Shown: positions 56,237-63,711 of the stretch, one piece after another
How the letters are laid out: every line of letters begins with the position of its first letter
Numbering within the stretch: position 1 is the first letter of the stretch
Source of the DNA: Mesorhizobium sp. NZP2298
GTDB lineage: Bacteria > Pseudomonadota > Alphaproteobacteria > Rhizobiales > Rhizobiaceae
NCBI RefSeq assembly: GCF_013170825.1
Contig: NZ_CP033365.1
Location: forward strand, 1,364,001-1,428,000
Direction of reading: 5' to 3'
Length of the DNA: 64,000 nucleotides
The notes under the pieces: model-generated
The model's database searches: none
What the model was told of the DNA's origin: nothing
Seen by the model: the letters and a program-made list of their open reading frames with translations, nothing else
Made by a program: the position numbers and the translations under genes

Positions 56237-56962
56237 TCAGGCGACGTACTGGCCGCCATTGGCGGTGAGGGTCGAGCCGGTGATGAAACCGGCATCCTCG
56301 GAAGCGAGGAAAACGACGCAGCGCGCGATCTCTTCCGGCTCGCCGAGGCGGCCGACCGGGATCTGCGGCAGGATGCGCTCGTTGAGCACCTTCTCATCGA
56401 TTGCCTTGACCATCTCGGTGGCGATGTAGCCGGGACAGATGACGTTGACGGTGATGCCGGCGCGAGCGCCTTCCTGGGCGAGGGCCTTGGTGAAGCCGAT
56501 GTCGCCGGCCTTGGCGGCGGAATAGTTGACCTGGCCGGCCTGACCCTTCTGGCCGTTGATCGAGGAGATGGTGATGACGCGGCCGAACTTGCGGTCGCGC
56601 ATGCCGCCCCACAGCGGGTGCGTCATGTTGAAGACGCCGGAAAGATTGGTGTCGATGACCTCTTTCCACTGCTCACGGGTCAATTTGTGGAACATGGCGT
56701 CGCGGGTGATGCCGGCATTGTTGACCAGCACCGAAACCGGGCCGAGGTCGGCCTCGACTCGGCTGATGCCGGCGGCGCAAGCGTCATAGTCGGCGACCGA
56801 CCATTTGTAGACCGGAATGCCGGTCTCGGCCCTGAATTTCGTTGCCGCCTCGTCGTTGCCGGCATAGTTGGCCGCGACCGAATAGCCGGCGTTCTTCAAG
56901 GCGATCGAGATCGCCGCGCCGATGCCGCGCGATCCGCCCGTGACGATTGCAACCTTGGTCAT
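56237..56962 (-). CDS. phbB: Acetoacetyl-CoA reductase PhbB
   Basis: PhbB reduces acetoacetyl-CoA to (R)-3-hydroxybutyryl-CoA with NADPH, the second step of PHB synthesis. The 241-residue protein is a classical SDR: TGGSRGIGAAISIAL at the N-terminus, NNAGITRDAMFHKL, catalytic Ser in VITISSINGQKGQAG, Tyr/Lys in VNYSAAKAG, and PGYIATEMVKAIDEKVL. Its end SEDAGFITGSTLTANGGQYV is typical of the PhaB group. It is 91 bases after phbA in the same transcription unit. Confidence 0.94.
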   Translation of the reverse strand: MTKVAIVTGGSRGIGAAISIALKNAGYSVAANYAGNDEAATKFRAETGIPVYKWSVADYDACAAGISRVEADLGPVSVLVNNAGITRDAMFHKLTREQWKEVIDTNLSGVFNMTHPLWGGMRDRKFGRVITISSINGQKGQAGQVNYSAAKAGDIGFTKALAQEGARAGITVNVICPGYIATEMVKAIDEKVLNERILPQIPVGRLGEPEEIARCVVFLASEDAGFITGSTLTANGGQYVA

Positions 56963-57053
56963 GCATTTCCCCTTTTTGATATCGCCCTGTTGTCGGGCTT
57001 GGCAGGCACTGGATATGAAACGGGCGGCCTGCGCCGCCCGTTCAGTATTTTCT

Positions 57054-58232
57054 TCAGAGGGCTTCCACGCACATGGCGACGCCCATGCCACCGCCAATGC
57101 ACAGGGTGGCGAGGCCCTTCTTGGCGCCGCGACGGCGCATCTCGTAGACCAGCGTGTTGAAGATGCGGGCGCCCGAGGCGCCGATCGGGTGGCCGATGGC
57201 AATGGCGCCGCCGTTGACGTTGACGATCGAGGGATCCCAGCCCATGTCCTTGTTGACGGCACAGGCCTGCGCGGCGAAAGCCTCGTTGGCCTCGACCAGG
57301 TCGAGATCGCCGACCGACCAGCCGGCCTTCTCCAGCGCCTTGCGCGAGGCGGGAATGGGCCCGGTGCCCATGATCGCCGGATCGACGCCTGCGGTCGCCC
57401 AGGAGGCGATGCGCGCCAGCGGGGTGATGCCGCGCCGTGCGGCTTCCGCTTCGCTCATCAGCAGCGCACCGGCCGCACCATCATTGATGCCGGAGGCGTT
57501 GGCGGCGGTCACGGTGCCATCCTTGTCGAAGGCCGGCTTCAGCTTGGTCATGGCGTCCAGCGTCGCGCCATGGCGGATGTATTCGTCCTGGTCGACGATG
57601 GTGTCGCCCTTCTTGCCCTTGATGGTGAAGGCGACGATCTCGTCCTTGAACTTGCCCGCCTTCTGCGCCGCCTCGGCGTTGTTCTGCGAGGCCAGCGCGA
57701 ACTGGTCCTGGTCGTCACGGGTGATCTGGAACTGGCGGGCGACGTTCTCGGCGGTGTTGCCCATGTGATAGCCGTTGAAGGCATCCCACAAGCCGTCCTT
57801 GATCATGGTGTCGATCATCTTGTAGTCGCCCATCTTGACGCCGGCGCGCAGATGCTGCGCGTGCGGCGACAGAGACATCGATTCCTGGCCGCCGGCGATG
57901 ATCACCTTGGCGTCACCGGTGGCGATCTGCTGCATGCCGAGTGCAATGGCGCGCAGGCCCGAACCGCAAACCTGGTTGAGGCCCCAGGCGGTGGTCTCCT
58001 TGGGCAGGCCGGCAATAATCGAGGCCTGGCGGGCCGGGTTCTGGCCCTGGGCCGCGGTCAGCACCTGGCCGAGGATAACCTCGTCGATCTCCGCCGCTTC
58101 GACCCCGGCGCGCGACAAAAGTTCCTTGATGACGACGGCGCCGAGCTCATGCGCCGGCGTGGCGGCGAACGCGCCGTTGAAGGAGCCGACGGCCGTGCGC
58201 GCGGCGCTGGCGATGACGATGGAATCGGACAT
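57054..58232 (-). CDS. phbA: Acetyl-CoA acetyltransferase (beta-ketothiolase) PhbA
   Basis: PhbA condenses two acetyl-CoA into acetoacetyl-CoA, the entry step to PHB. The 392-residue thiolase has the active-site Cys in [32 protein letters not shown] with the catalytic His, and the second Cys in [15 protein letters not shown]. The N-terminus [17 protein letters not shown] is the family form. It starts a phbA-phbB unit divergent from phaR; the region between carries two CTGC-N3-GCAG repeats likely recognised by PhaR. Confidence 0.95.
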   Translation of the reverse strand: MSDSIVIASAARTAVGSFNGAFAATPAHELGAVVIKELLSRAGVEAAEIDEVILGQVLTAAQGQNPARQASIIAGLPKETTAWGLNQVCGSGLRAIALGMQQIATGDAKVIIAGGQESMSLSPHAQHLRAGVKMGDYKMIDTMIKDGLWDAFNGYHMGNTAENVARQFQITRDDQDQFALASQNNAEAAQKAGKFKDEIVAFTIKGKKGDTIVDQDEYIRHGATLDAMTKLKPAFDKDGTVTAANASGINDGAAGALLMSEAEAARRGITPLARIASWATAGVDPAIMGTGPIPASRKALEKAGWSVGDLDLVEANEAFAAQACAVNKDMGWDPSIVNVNGGAIAIGHPIGASGARIFNTLVYEMRRRGAKKGLATLCIGGGMGVAMCVEAL

Positions 58233-58373
58233 TTTCTTCTCCAGACTTCAAGGATGTTGTTCTGTCGTTGAGGACTTTTCTTGCCCTTTCCCAACCCCAA
58301 GTCAAACCGGAAATCGGCATGGCGCCCATGCACGCCAAGCAGGTCACGCACCGCCATGCCTGCGGGCTGGCCG

Positions 58374-58384
58374 CTGCTGCGCAG
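58374..58384. promoter_or_regulatory. PhaR-type operator 1 (CTGC-N3-GCAG)
   Basis: CTGC, TGC, GCAG matches the TGC-rich operator described for PhaR in Paracoccus and Rhodobacter. It lies 142 bases before phbA and 145 before phaR. The second copy is 21 bases away, two turns of the helix. Confidence 0.65.
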
Positions 58385-58394
58385 CATATTTTGC

Positions 58395-58405
58395 CTGCTA
58401 TGCAG
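58395..58405. promoter_or_regulatory. PhaR-type operator 2 (CTGC-N3-GCAG)
   Basis: CTGC, TAT, GCAG, the same pattern as operator 1 and on the same helix face (21-bp offset). The pair suggests cooperative PhaR binding between phaR and phbA. Confidence 0.65.
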
Positions 58406-58528
58406 CATTATATGATCCCGCACTGCACAAACTGCTTGGAATTATAAGGCTTTTGCGCATATCCTCAAAAAGGGCGCAATCGTTACCGGCCGCTTACTCA
58501 GGCGCGCCGGTGTCCGGGGAGGATGCAG

Positions 58529-59140
58529 ATGGCCGCAAAAGACGACCCGATCATTATCAAGAAATACGCCAATCGCCGCCTCTATAATACGGGGACGAGC
58601 ACCTATGTGACGCTCGAGGATCTGGCCGAGATGGTCAAGAAGGGCGAGGAGTTCACCGTCCAGGACGCCAAGACCGGCGACGACATCACGCATCCGGTAC
58701 TGACCCAGATCATCTTCGAACTGGAGAACAAGGACGGGCAGAACATGCTGCCGATCCCGTTCCTGCGCCAGCTGATCGCCTTCTACGGCGACCAGATGCA
58801 GATGATCGTGCCAAGCTTCCTCGAGCAGTCGATGATCGCCTTCTCCAAGGAGCAGGAGCGCTTTCGCGAGCAGATGAAGGGCACGATCGGCAAGTCGCCG
58901 CTGGATGTGATGAAGATGGCGACGCCGATGAAGGCGCTGGAAGAACAGACGCGCCGCAACATGGAGATGTTCCAGAACGCGATGCGGCTGTTCACGCCTT
59001 TTCCGCCCGCGGGCTCGGCGCCAGCCGCAGCCCCCGCCGAGCCGGCCAGAAAGGACGCGCCGGCGGAGAAGTCCGACGATCTACAGCAACTGAAGGATCA
59101 GATCGCGGCCATGCAGCGCAAGCTCGATACGATGTCGTAG
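58529..59140 (+). CDS. phaR: Polyhydroxyalkanoate synthesis repressor PhaR
   Basis: PhaR represses phasin and PHB genes until it is titrated by nascent granules. The 203-residue protein has the N-terminal PHB_acc domain (IIIKKYANRRLYNTGTSTYV and TLEDLAEMVKKGEEFTVQDA), then the PHB-binding middle region (QIIFELENKDGQNMLPIPFL and IVPSFLEQSMIAFSKEQERF), and a Pro/Ala-rich tail ending in a short coiled coil. ATG 58529 was chosen because GGGGAGG lies six bases before it; the in-frame ATG at 58523 is directly adjacent to that motif and too close. Confidence 0.94.
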   Translation: MAAKDDPIIIKKYANRRLYNTGTSTYVTLEDLAEMVKKGEEFTVQDAKTGDDITHPVLTQIIFELENKDGQNMLPIPFLRQLIAFYGDQMQMIVPSFLEQSMIAFSKEQERFREQMKGTIGKSPLDVMKMATPMKALEEQTRRNMEMFQNAMRLFTPFPPAGSAPAAAPAEPARKDAPAEKSDDLQQLKDQIAAMQRKLDTMS

Positions 59141-59179
59141 GCCGGCAGCCGGTCGGACGCAGCCCAACCCTGCCGTGCC

Positions 59180-59662
59180 TTATCCATCGACGGTCAGCTT
59201 CCACAATTCCCAGGTGTCGTCGGCCCGCCCGTCAAGCGAGCGATAGAAAGCCTTGGCGCGCATGTTGGATTGCAGCACCGTCCACTTGATGGCGGATGCA
59301 CCGATGCTGGTGGCATGGTCTCGGAGCCGTTCCACAAGGACGTGGCCGACCGACATGCCGCGCGCCGCTTCAGCCACGTAAAGTTCCTTCAGCACCACGA
59401 CCGGCTTCAGATCGTAGGTCCAGGGGATGAGATAATGGACGGCGATGCCGACGATTACATCTTCAACTTCCGCCACGAACACGCCGAAGCGGGGCGATGG
59501 CCCCAGCCCATGGTCGACGATGTCGGTCTCGGTGACGCGGAATTTGTCGTCATAGCCCTCGAAGACGGCGAGCGCCCGCATAAGGACGAGCACCTTGCCG
59601 ACATCCCGCCGCTCGAACGGACGGACGACCGCTTTGCGCGCTGGGCTCGGAGTTGGGGTCAT
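59180..59662 (-). CDS. GNAT-family N-acetyltransferase
   Basis: The 160-residue protein has the GNAT pattern: VRPFERRDVGKVLVLMRALA at the start, the acceptor strand PVVVLKELYVAEAARGMSVG with the acetyl-CoA loop (ARGMSVGH in the place of Q/RxxGxG/A), and the final AKAFYRSLDGRADDTWEL motif. It resembles diamine/spermidine acetyltransferases of the thialysine group by eye (VLKELYV), but the substrate is not certain. The ATG overlaps the rhodanese stop (TGA within ATGA), so the two are translated together. Confidence 0.88.
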   Translation of the reverse strand: MTPTPSPARKAVVRPFERRDVGKVLVLMRALAVFEGYDDKFRVTETDIVDHGLGPSPRFGVFVAEVEDVIVGIAVHYLIPWTYDLKPVVVLKELYVAEAARGMSVGHVLVERLRDHATSIGASAIKWTVLQSNMRAKAFYRSLDGRADDTWELWKLTVDG

Positions 59663-60078
59663 GACCACAGAGTGCCAGGCGCCTTGCCCGAGGCGAAAGG
59701 AAACTCTTCATCCTGCCAACCTGTCATGCCACCGATCATGATCTTGACCGGCAGGCCGAGGCTGGCCAGTTTGAAGGCCGCCCGGTCCGCGCCATTGCAA
59801 TGCGGCCCGGCGCAATAGACGACGAACAGCGTGCCTGCCGGCCATTCCGCCATACGTTCCGCCGAGATCTCGCGGTGCGGCAAGTGTAGCGAGCCCGGCA
59901 CATGGCGGCGCTCATAGGCTTGCGGCGAACCGACCACATGCAGAAGGACAAAGTCCGGCTCACCGGCGCGCAGTGTCGCGGCGACGTCGGAACAGTCGGT
60001 CTCGACCGAAAGTCGACGCAGGAAATGGTCGCGCGCAATCTCCGGCGATGCCACCGGAATGTCTGTCACCAGGCTCAT
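59659..60078 (-). CDS. Rhodanese-domain sulfurtransferase
   Basis: A 139-residue single rhodanese domain. The active-site loop is YCAGPHCNGADRAA with the catalytic Cys followed by a second Cys, an unusual CAGPHCNG loop of the type associated with FtrA-linked rhodaneses (from memory). HVPGSLHLPHREIS is the conserved strand-helix before it. It is divergent from the FtrA-like regulator and precedes the GNAT gene in a two-gene unit. The frame is open three bases further (TTG), but ATG 60078 is used. Confidence 0.9.
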   Translation of the reverse strand: MSLVTDIPVASPEIARDHFLRRLSVETDCSDVAATLRAGEPDFVLLHVVGSPQAYERRHVPGSLHLPHREISAERMAEWPAGTLFVVYCAGPHCNGADRAAFKLASLGLPVKIMIGGMTGWQDEEFPFASGKAPGTLWS

Positions 60079-60086
60079 CAAGGGTC

Positions 60087-60126
60087 TCCATCACTGATGG
60101 AGCTGGTCTCCATCACTTTTGATGGA
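60087..60126. promoter_or_regulatory. Twin TCCATCA inverted-repeat operators
   Basis: TCCATCA, C, TGATGGA (60087-60101) and TCCATCA, CTTT, TGATGGA (60109-60126) share identical half-sites with different spacers, in the gap between the divergent rhodanese and FtrA-like genes. The half-site arrangement strongly suggests a dimeric regulator; FtrA is the obvious candidate by position, though AraC proteins usually bind direct repeats. Confidence 0.6.
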
Positions 60127-60188
60127 ACCGAGGTAGCGCAACGGGCCAGCGATTGCAGCTGGCAGCTTTGCCATATATCGTCAAGATC

Positions 60189-61172
60189 ATGCCAAATCCG
60201 CCTCTTGCCAATCCATTGGTCGTTGCCATTGCCTATGACGGGCTGTGCACGTTCGAGTTCGGCGTGGCGGCCGAAATGTTCGCCTTGCCCAGGCCGGAGA
60301 TGGGCGCGGATTGGTATCGTTTTGCCGTCGCCGGCATTGATGCCGGCGAAATGCGCGCGATGGGCGGCGTGCGCCTCGTCGCCGATGGCGGGCCCGATCT
60401 GATCGGCGAGGCCGGCACGGTGATCGTGCCGGGATGGCGCGGTGCGGAGTGTCCGGTGCCGCCCTTGCTGATCGAGGCGCTCCGGGCGGCCAATGAGCGG
60501 GGCGCACGCATCCTGTCCATCTGCTCGGGCGTCTTCGTGCTCGCCGCGGCCGGCCTGCTGTCGGGCAAAAAGGCAACCACGCATTGGCGCTACAGCAAGA
60601 GACTGAGGGAGATGTATCCTGACATCACGGTGGTTCCTGACGTCTTGTACATCGATGAGGGGAATGTCCTGACATCGGCCGGTAGCGCGGCTGGTATCGA
60701 CCTGTGCCTGCATCTGGTTAGGCGCGACTTCGGCACCAAGGCCGCCAACATGGTGGCGCGACGGCTGGTCGTGCCGCCGCATCGCGACGGCGGCCAGGCA
60801 CAATATGTCGAGAGCTCGGTTCCCGAGCCTCATGAACGCAGCCGGCTCGGACCGTTGATCGACAGGATGCGCGCGGATATTTCCGCCGACTATCCCATTG
60901 CCACCCTCGCCAACCTGGCCGGAATGAGCGAGCGGACATTCTTGCGCCGGTTCGCGGCCGCTACTGGTGTCACGCCGGCGCGCTGGCTGCTTTCGGAACG
61001 GCTATCGCGGGCGCGCACATTGCTGGAAGACACCGCTATGCCGATCGAGCGGATTGCCGAGACCGCCGGATTTGGCGCGGCGGCGACGTTGCGGCATCAT
61101 TTCCGTCAGCAATTCGCAACGACGCCCGCCGCGTACCGTGCGCGGTTCGGGACCAGTGCCAACCCCGCCTGA
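60189..61172 (+). CDS. FtrA-like GATase1-AraC transcriptional regulator
   Basis: The 327-residue protein has an N-terminal DJ-1/GATase1-like domain (about 1-170; ILSICSGVFVLAAAGLLSGK with the nucleophile-elbow Cys) and a C-terminal AraC DNA-binding domain (about 220-327; IATLANLAGMSERTFLRRFA and ATPAAYRARFG-type helix-turn-helix). It fits the FtrA group that controls a neighbouring rhodanese, here divergent. The Cys elbow may sense an aldehyde or sulfur species (inference). ATG 60189 was chosen over 60153 by family alignment. Confidence 0.85.
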   Translation: MPNPPLANPLVVAIAYDGLCTFEFGVAAEMFALPRPEMGADWYRFAVAGIDAGEMRAMGGVRLVADGGPDLIGEAGTVIVPGWRGAECPVPPLLIEALRAANERGARILSICSGVFVLAAAGLLSGKKATTHWRYSKRLREMYPDITVVPDVLYIDEGNVLTSAGSAAGIDLCLHLVRRDFGTKAANMVARRLVVPPHRDGGQAQYVESSVPEPHERSRLGPLIDRMRADISADYPIATLANLAGMSERTFLRRFAAATGVTPARWLLSERLSRARTLLEDTAMPIERIAETAGFGAAATLRHHFRQQFATTPAAYRARFGTSANPA

Positions 61173-61194
61173 TGGCAGACGACTTCCTGAGCTG

Positions 61195-62337
61195 TCAGGG
61201 CAATAATCCCTCATAGCGGCCGCGCGGCCGGATGATGCTGCCGCTCACGATCTGCTCGACCATATGCGCGGCCCAGCCGACGCTGCGCCCAAGTGCGAAC
61301 AGATGGAACGGTGCATCGCGCGGCAGGCCGAGGCTGCGCGTCAGCACCGCCAGGGCAAAATCGATGTTCGGCTGAGCGCCGGTCGCGGCAATAGCGGCGG
61401 TTTCCAGCGACCACAATGTCTCGTCGGTGTTGCCGATGGCGGCCAGAAGCGCCGTGGCCCGGGGATCGCCTTCGGGGTAGAGTTGATGGCCGAAACCCGG
61501 CAATGGCCGGTCATGGCCGAGCCAGCGTCGGATCGTTGCATCGGCGCCGTGCCGTGCCGCATCTTCGGCGAGATGCATCACCGCCTCGCCGGCGCCACCG
61601 TGCCGCGGGCCGGACAGCGTCGTCAGTCCCGCCAGTAGGCAAGCGGCGGGTGAAGCTCCCGTGGAGGCGGCAACGCGAGCCGCGAAGGTCGATGCATTGA
61701 GTTCGTGATCGGCGAGCAGCACGAGGGCGCGCCGGATCGCTTCGGCGCCGTTCTCATCGACCGACCAGCCCTGCGCCAGTCGCCGATGCACCGGATCCGG
61801 CCCCGCCTCGGCACCGAGGGCGCCGGCCAGCACGCCGATCGCGCGCGCCGCGTCGGCGCATAGCGAGGCGGCGCTGCGTCCAAGCGAGGGCCGCGCCTGG
61901 CCGGCAAGCAAGGCGAGTTGCGCGAAGGCCGGGCCTCGGCCCGGTTGGCGCGGCGCATCTGGCGACGGCGCCTCGAAGCGGACCGGTTCAGGCAGTGCCC
62001 AAAGCACGGTGGCGGTTTCTTCCAGCGTCGCATGGTCGGACAGCGCAACGGCATCCCGGCCCCGATAGATGAGATGACCGTGCCAGACGGTCGAAATCGC
62101 CGTTGCGATCGACGGTTCGCCCCAGGCGATGGCGCTTTCGGCGATGGCAGAGGGGCTGCGCCCGCGTGCCCTTCGCGTTGCCAGCGCGGCGATGTCGTCG
62201 GCGCGATATTCGCTGCAGCGCGGGTCGGCACGGTCTGGACGCATGCCGATGCGACCGCGGCTGACATAGGCGTAGAGCGTCTGCGGTCTCACCCGCAGCT
62301 TTTCCAGCGCCTCTTCCCGCGACAACCATTCGGACAT
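61195..62337 (-). CDS. Citrate-synthase-like protein with N-terminal helix-turn-helix domain
   Basis: The 380-residue protein fuses a MerR/excisionase-like HTH (SEWLSREEALEKLRVRPQTL, YAYVSRGRIGMRPDRADPRC, residues 1-60) to a citrate synthase domain. The catalytic positions look intact: His in ADHELNASTFAARV, His in PGFGHQLYPEG and Asp in PNIDFALAVLTRSLGLP, with GPRHGGAGEAV before. Citrate synthases with such an N-terminus are annotated in many proteobacteria, but their role is not established; the HTH could bind DNA or only act in oligomerisation. It is divergent from a second citrate-synthase-like gene. Confidence 0.85.
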   Translation of the reverse strand: MSEWLSREEALEKLRVRPQTLYAYVSRGRIGMRPDRADPRCSEYRADDIAALATRRARGRSPSAIAESAIAWGEPSIATAISTVWHGHLIYRGRDAVALSDHATLEETATVLWALPEPVRFEAPSPDAPRQPGRGPAFAQLALLAGQARPSLGRSAASLCADAARAIGVLAGALGAEAGPDPVHRRLAQGWSVDENGAEAIRRALVLLADHELNASTFAARVAASTGASPAACLLAGLTTLSGPRHGGAGEAVMHLAEDAARHGADATIRRWLGHDRPLPGFGHQLYPEGDPRATALLAAIGNTDETLWSLETAAIAATGAQPNIDFALAVLTRSLGLPRDAPFHLFALGRSVGWAAHMVEQIVSGSIIRPRGRYEGLLP

Positions 62338-62350
62338 GGCGAGCCCTTAT

Positions 62351-62375
62351 ATTGATTCTATTGATCAAGATTGAT
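62351..62375. promoter_or_regulatory. Three helically phased ATTGAT repeats between citrate-synthase-like genes
   Basis: ATTGAT occurs at 62351-62356, 62360-62365 and 62370-62375, with starts nine and ten bases apart, that is about one helical turn; TTGATCAA (62361-62368) forms a palindrome inside. It lies in the 93-base gap shared by the divergent HTH-fusion and second citrate-synthase-like genes, a natural target for autoregulation by the HTH domain. Confidence 0.5.
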
Positions 62376-62430
62376 GGTGATCCGACCTACCCTTATCTCC
62401 CACATGGAAAAGCTTCAAGGAGACAAGGCC

Positions 62431-63519
62431 ATGGCGAATGGGCTCGATGATGTGGTGGCGGCCGAAACCGTGCTGTCCGATGTGGATGGTCTGGGTGGCC
62501 GGCTGACGATCCGTGGCTATTCGCTGTCGGAACTGGCCGGACGATGGAGCTACCCGCAGGTCGTCCGCCTGCTGCTGGATGGCTTCTTCGACGATCTGCC
62601 TGGCGATGCCGAACTGGCGGCGAGACTGGGTGGGGCCCGCGTCGAGGTGTTCGAGCGGCTCCTGCCTTCGCTGCCCTTGCTGGCGCCGCTCGAGATCTAC
62701 AGCGCCATGCGCGCCGGCATGGCCCTGCTGCCGGATGGCGAGACGCTGGCGGATGCCTTGCGGCTGATTGCGGCGCCCGCCGTACTGACGCCGGCCTTGT
62801 TGCGCCTGCAGCGCGGCGAGCAGCCGGTCGCGCCGGACGGCAAGGCCGGTCATGCCGCCGACATGCTGAGGATGCTCAATGGCGTCGCGGCATCGCCGGC
62901 ATTGGCAAAAGCGCTCGACACCTATCTGGTGACCGTCTGCGACCACGGCCTGAATGCCTCGACCTTCGCCACCCGTGTCGTCGCCTCGACATTGGCCGGC
63001 CTGACCTCGTCGGTGCTGGCCGGGCTCGGCGCGCTCAAGGGGCCGCTGCATGGTGGCGCGCCCGGACCGGTGATCGAGATGCTGGATGCGATCGAGGCGC
63101 ATGGCGACGCGGCCGGCTGGCTGCGCGACGAAATCGCCCATGGCAAGCGCATCATGGGTTTCGGCCACCGCATCTACCGCGTACGCGATCCGCGTGCCGA
63201 TGTGCTCAAGGCCGTGGTGCGGCAGCTTGGCGGCGAAGACGAAACCGGCCGCCGGCTGGCCTTCGCGGAAACGGTCGAGCAAACCGCGCTCGAAGTGCTG
63301 CGGATCGCCAAACCGCAGCGCTCGCTGCAGACCAATGTCGAGTTCTATACCGCACTGGTGCTGGAAGCGGCGGGTTTCCCGCCGCGGGCTTTCAGCAATG
63401 TCTTCGCCGCGGGCCGTGTTGCCGGCTGGATCGCGCATGCGCGCGAACAGCAGACCACCGGGCGGCTGATCCGCCCGCAATCGCGCTATGTCGGCCCGGT
63501 GCCGGACCTCGTCGCCTAG
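62431..63519 (+). CDS. Citrate/methylcitrate-synthase-like protein
   Basis: The 362-residue protein is a short citrate synthase-family enzyme: RGYSLSELAGRWSYPQVVRL, catalytic His in CDHGLNASTFATRVVAST, GALKGPLHGGAPGPV with the second loop His, IMGFGHRIYRVRDPRADVLK and the last catalytic position in NVEFYTALVLEAAG. In citrate synthases that last acid is normally Asp (NVDFY); here it is Glu, which may lower or change activity. ATG 62431 has AGGAG nine bases upstream; an upstream ATG at 62404 lacks one. It is divergent from the HTH fusion and may pair with it. Confidence 0.85.
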   Translation: MANGLDDVVAAETVLSDVDGLGGRLTIRGYSLSELAGRWSYPQVVRLLLDGFFDDLPGDAELAARLGGARVEVFERLLPSLPLLAPLEIYSAMRAGMALLPDGETLADALRLIAAPAVLTPALLRLQRGEQPVAPDGKAGHAADMLRMLNGVAASPALAKALDTYLVTVCDHGLNASTFATRVVASTLAGLTSSVLAGLGALKGPLHGGAPGPVIEMLDAIEAHGDAAGWLRDEIAHGKRIMGFGHRIYRVRDPRADVLKAVVRQLGGEDETGRRLAFAETVEQTALEVLRIAKPQRSLQTNVEFYTALVLEAAGFPPRAFSNVFAAGRVAGWIAHAREQQTTGRLIRPQSRYVGPVPDLVA

Positions 63520-63629
63520 CCCATCAAAGGCACGACCTCTCCGCGTCGAAGCGGAGGGCTTTCGGCATGAAGAAATTTCACGTGATCACGCGACCGTGTT
63601 CGTGTCTTGCCATGGTCCATCCTTATATG

Positions 63630-63640
63630 CTGCACTGCAA
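63630..63640 (+). promoter_or_regulatory. PhaR-like site upstream of the patatin-like gene
   Basis: CTGC, ACT, GCAA matches the PhaR operator with one mismatch and lies within a 17-base dyad (ATGCTGC ... GCAACAT). It is about 72 bases before the patatin-like start and similar to the operators at 58374 and 58395. Confidence 0.45.
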
Positions 63641-63711
63641 CATAGAGCGATAGTGGCTGCTCTCTCCATTGACGTTGGGGCAGGCTGACGCATCAGGATG
63701 ACAGGAACGCC

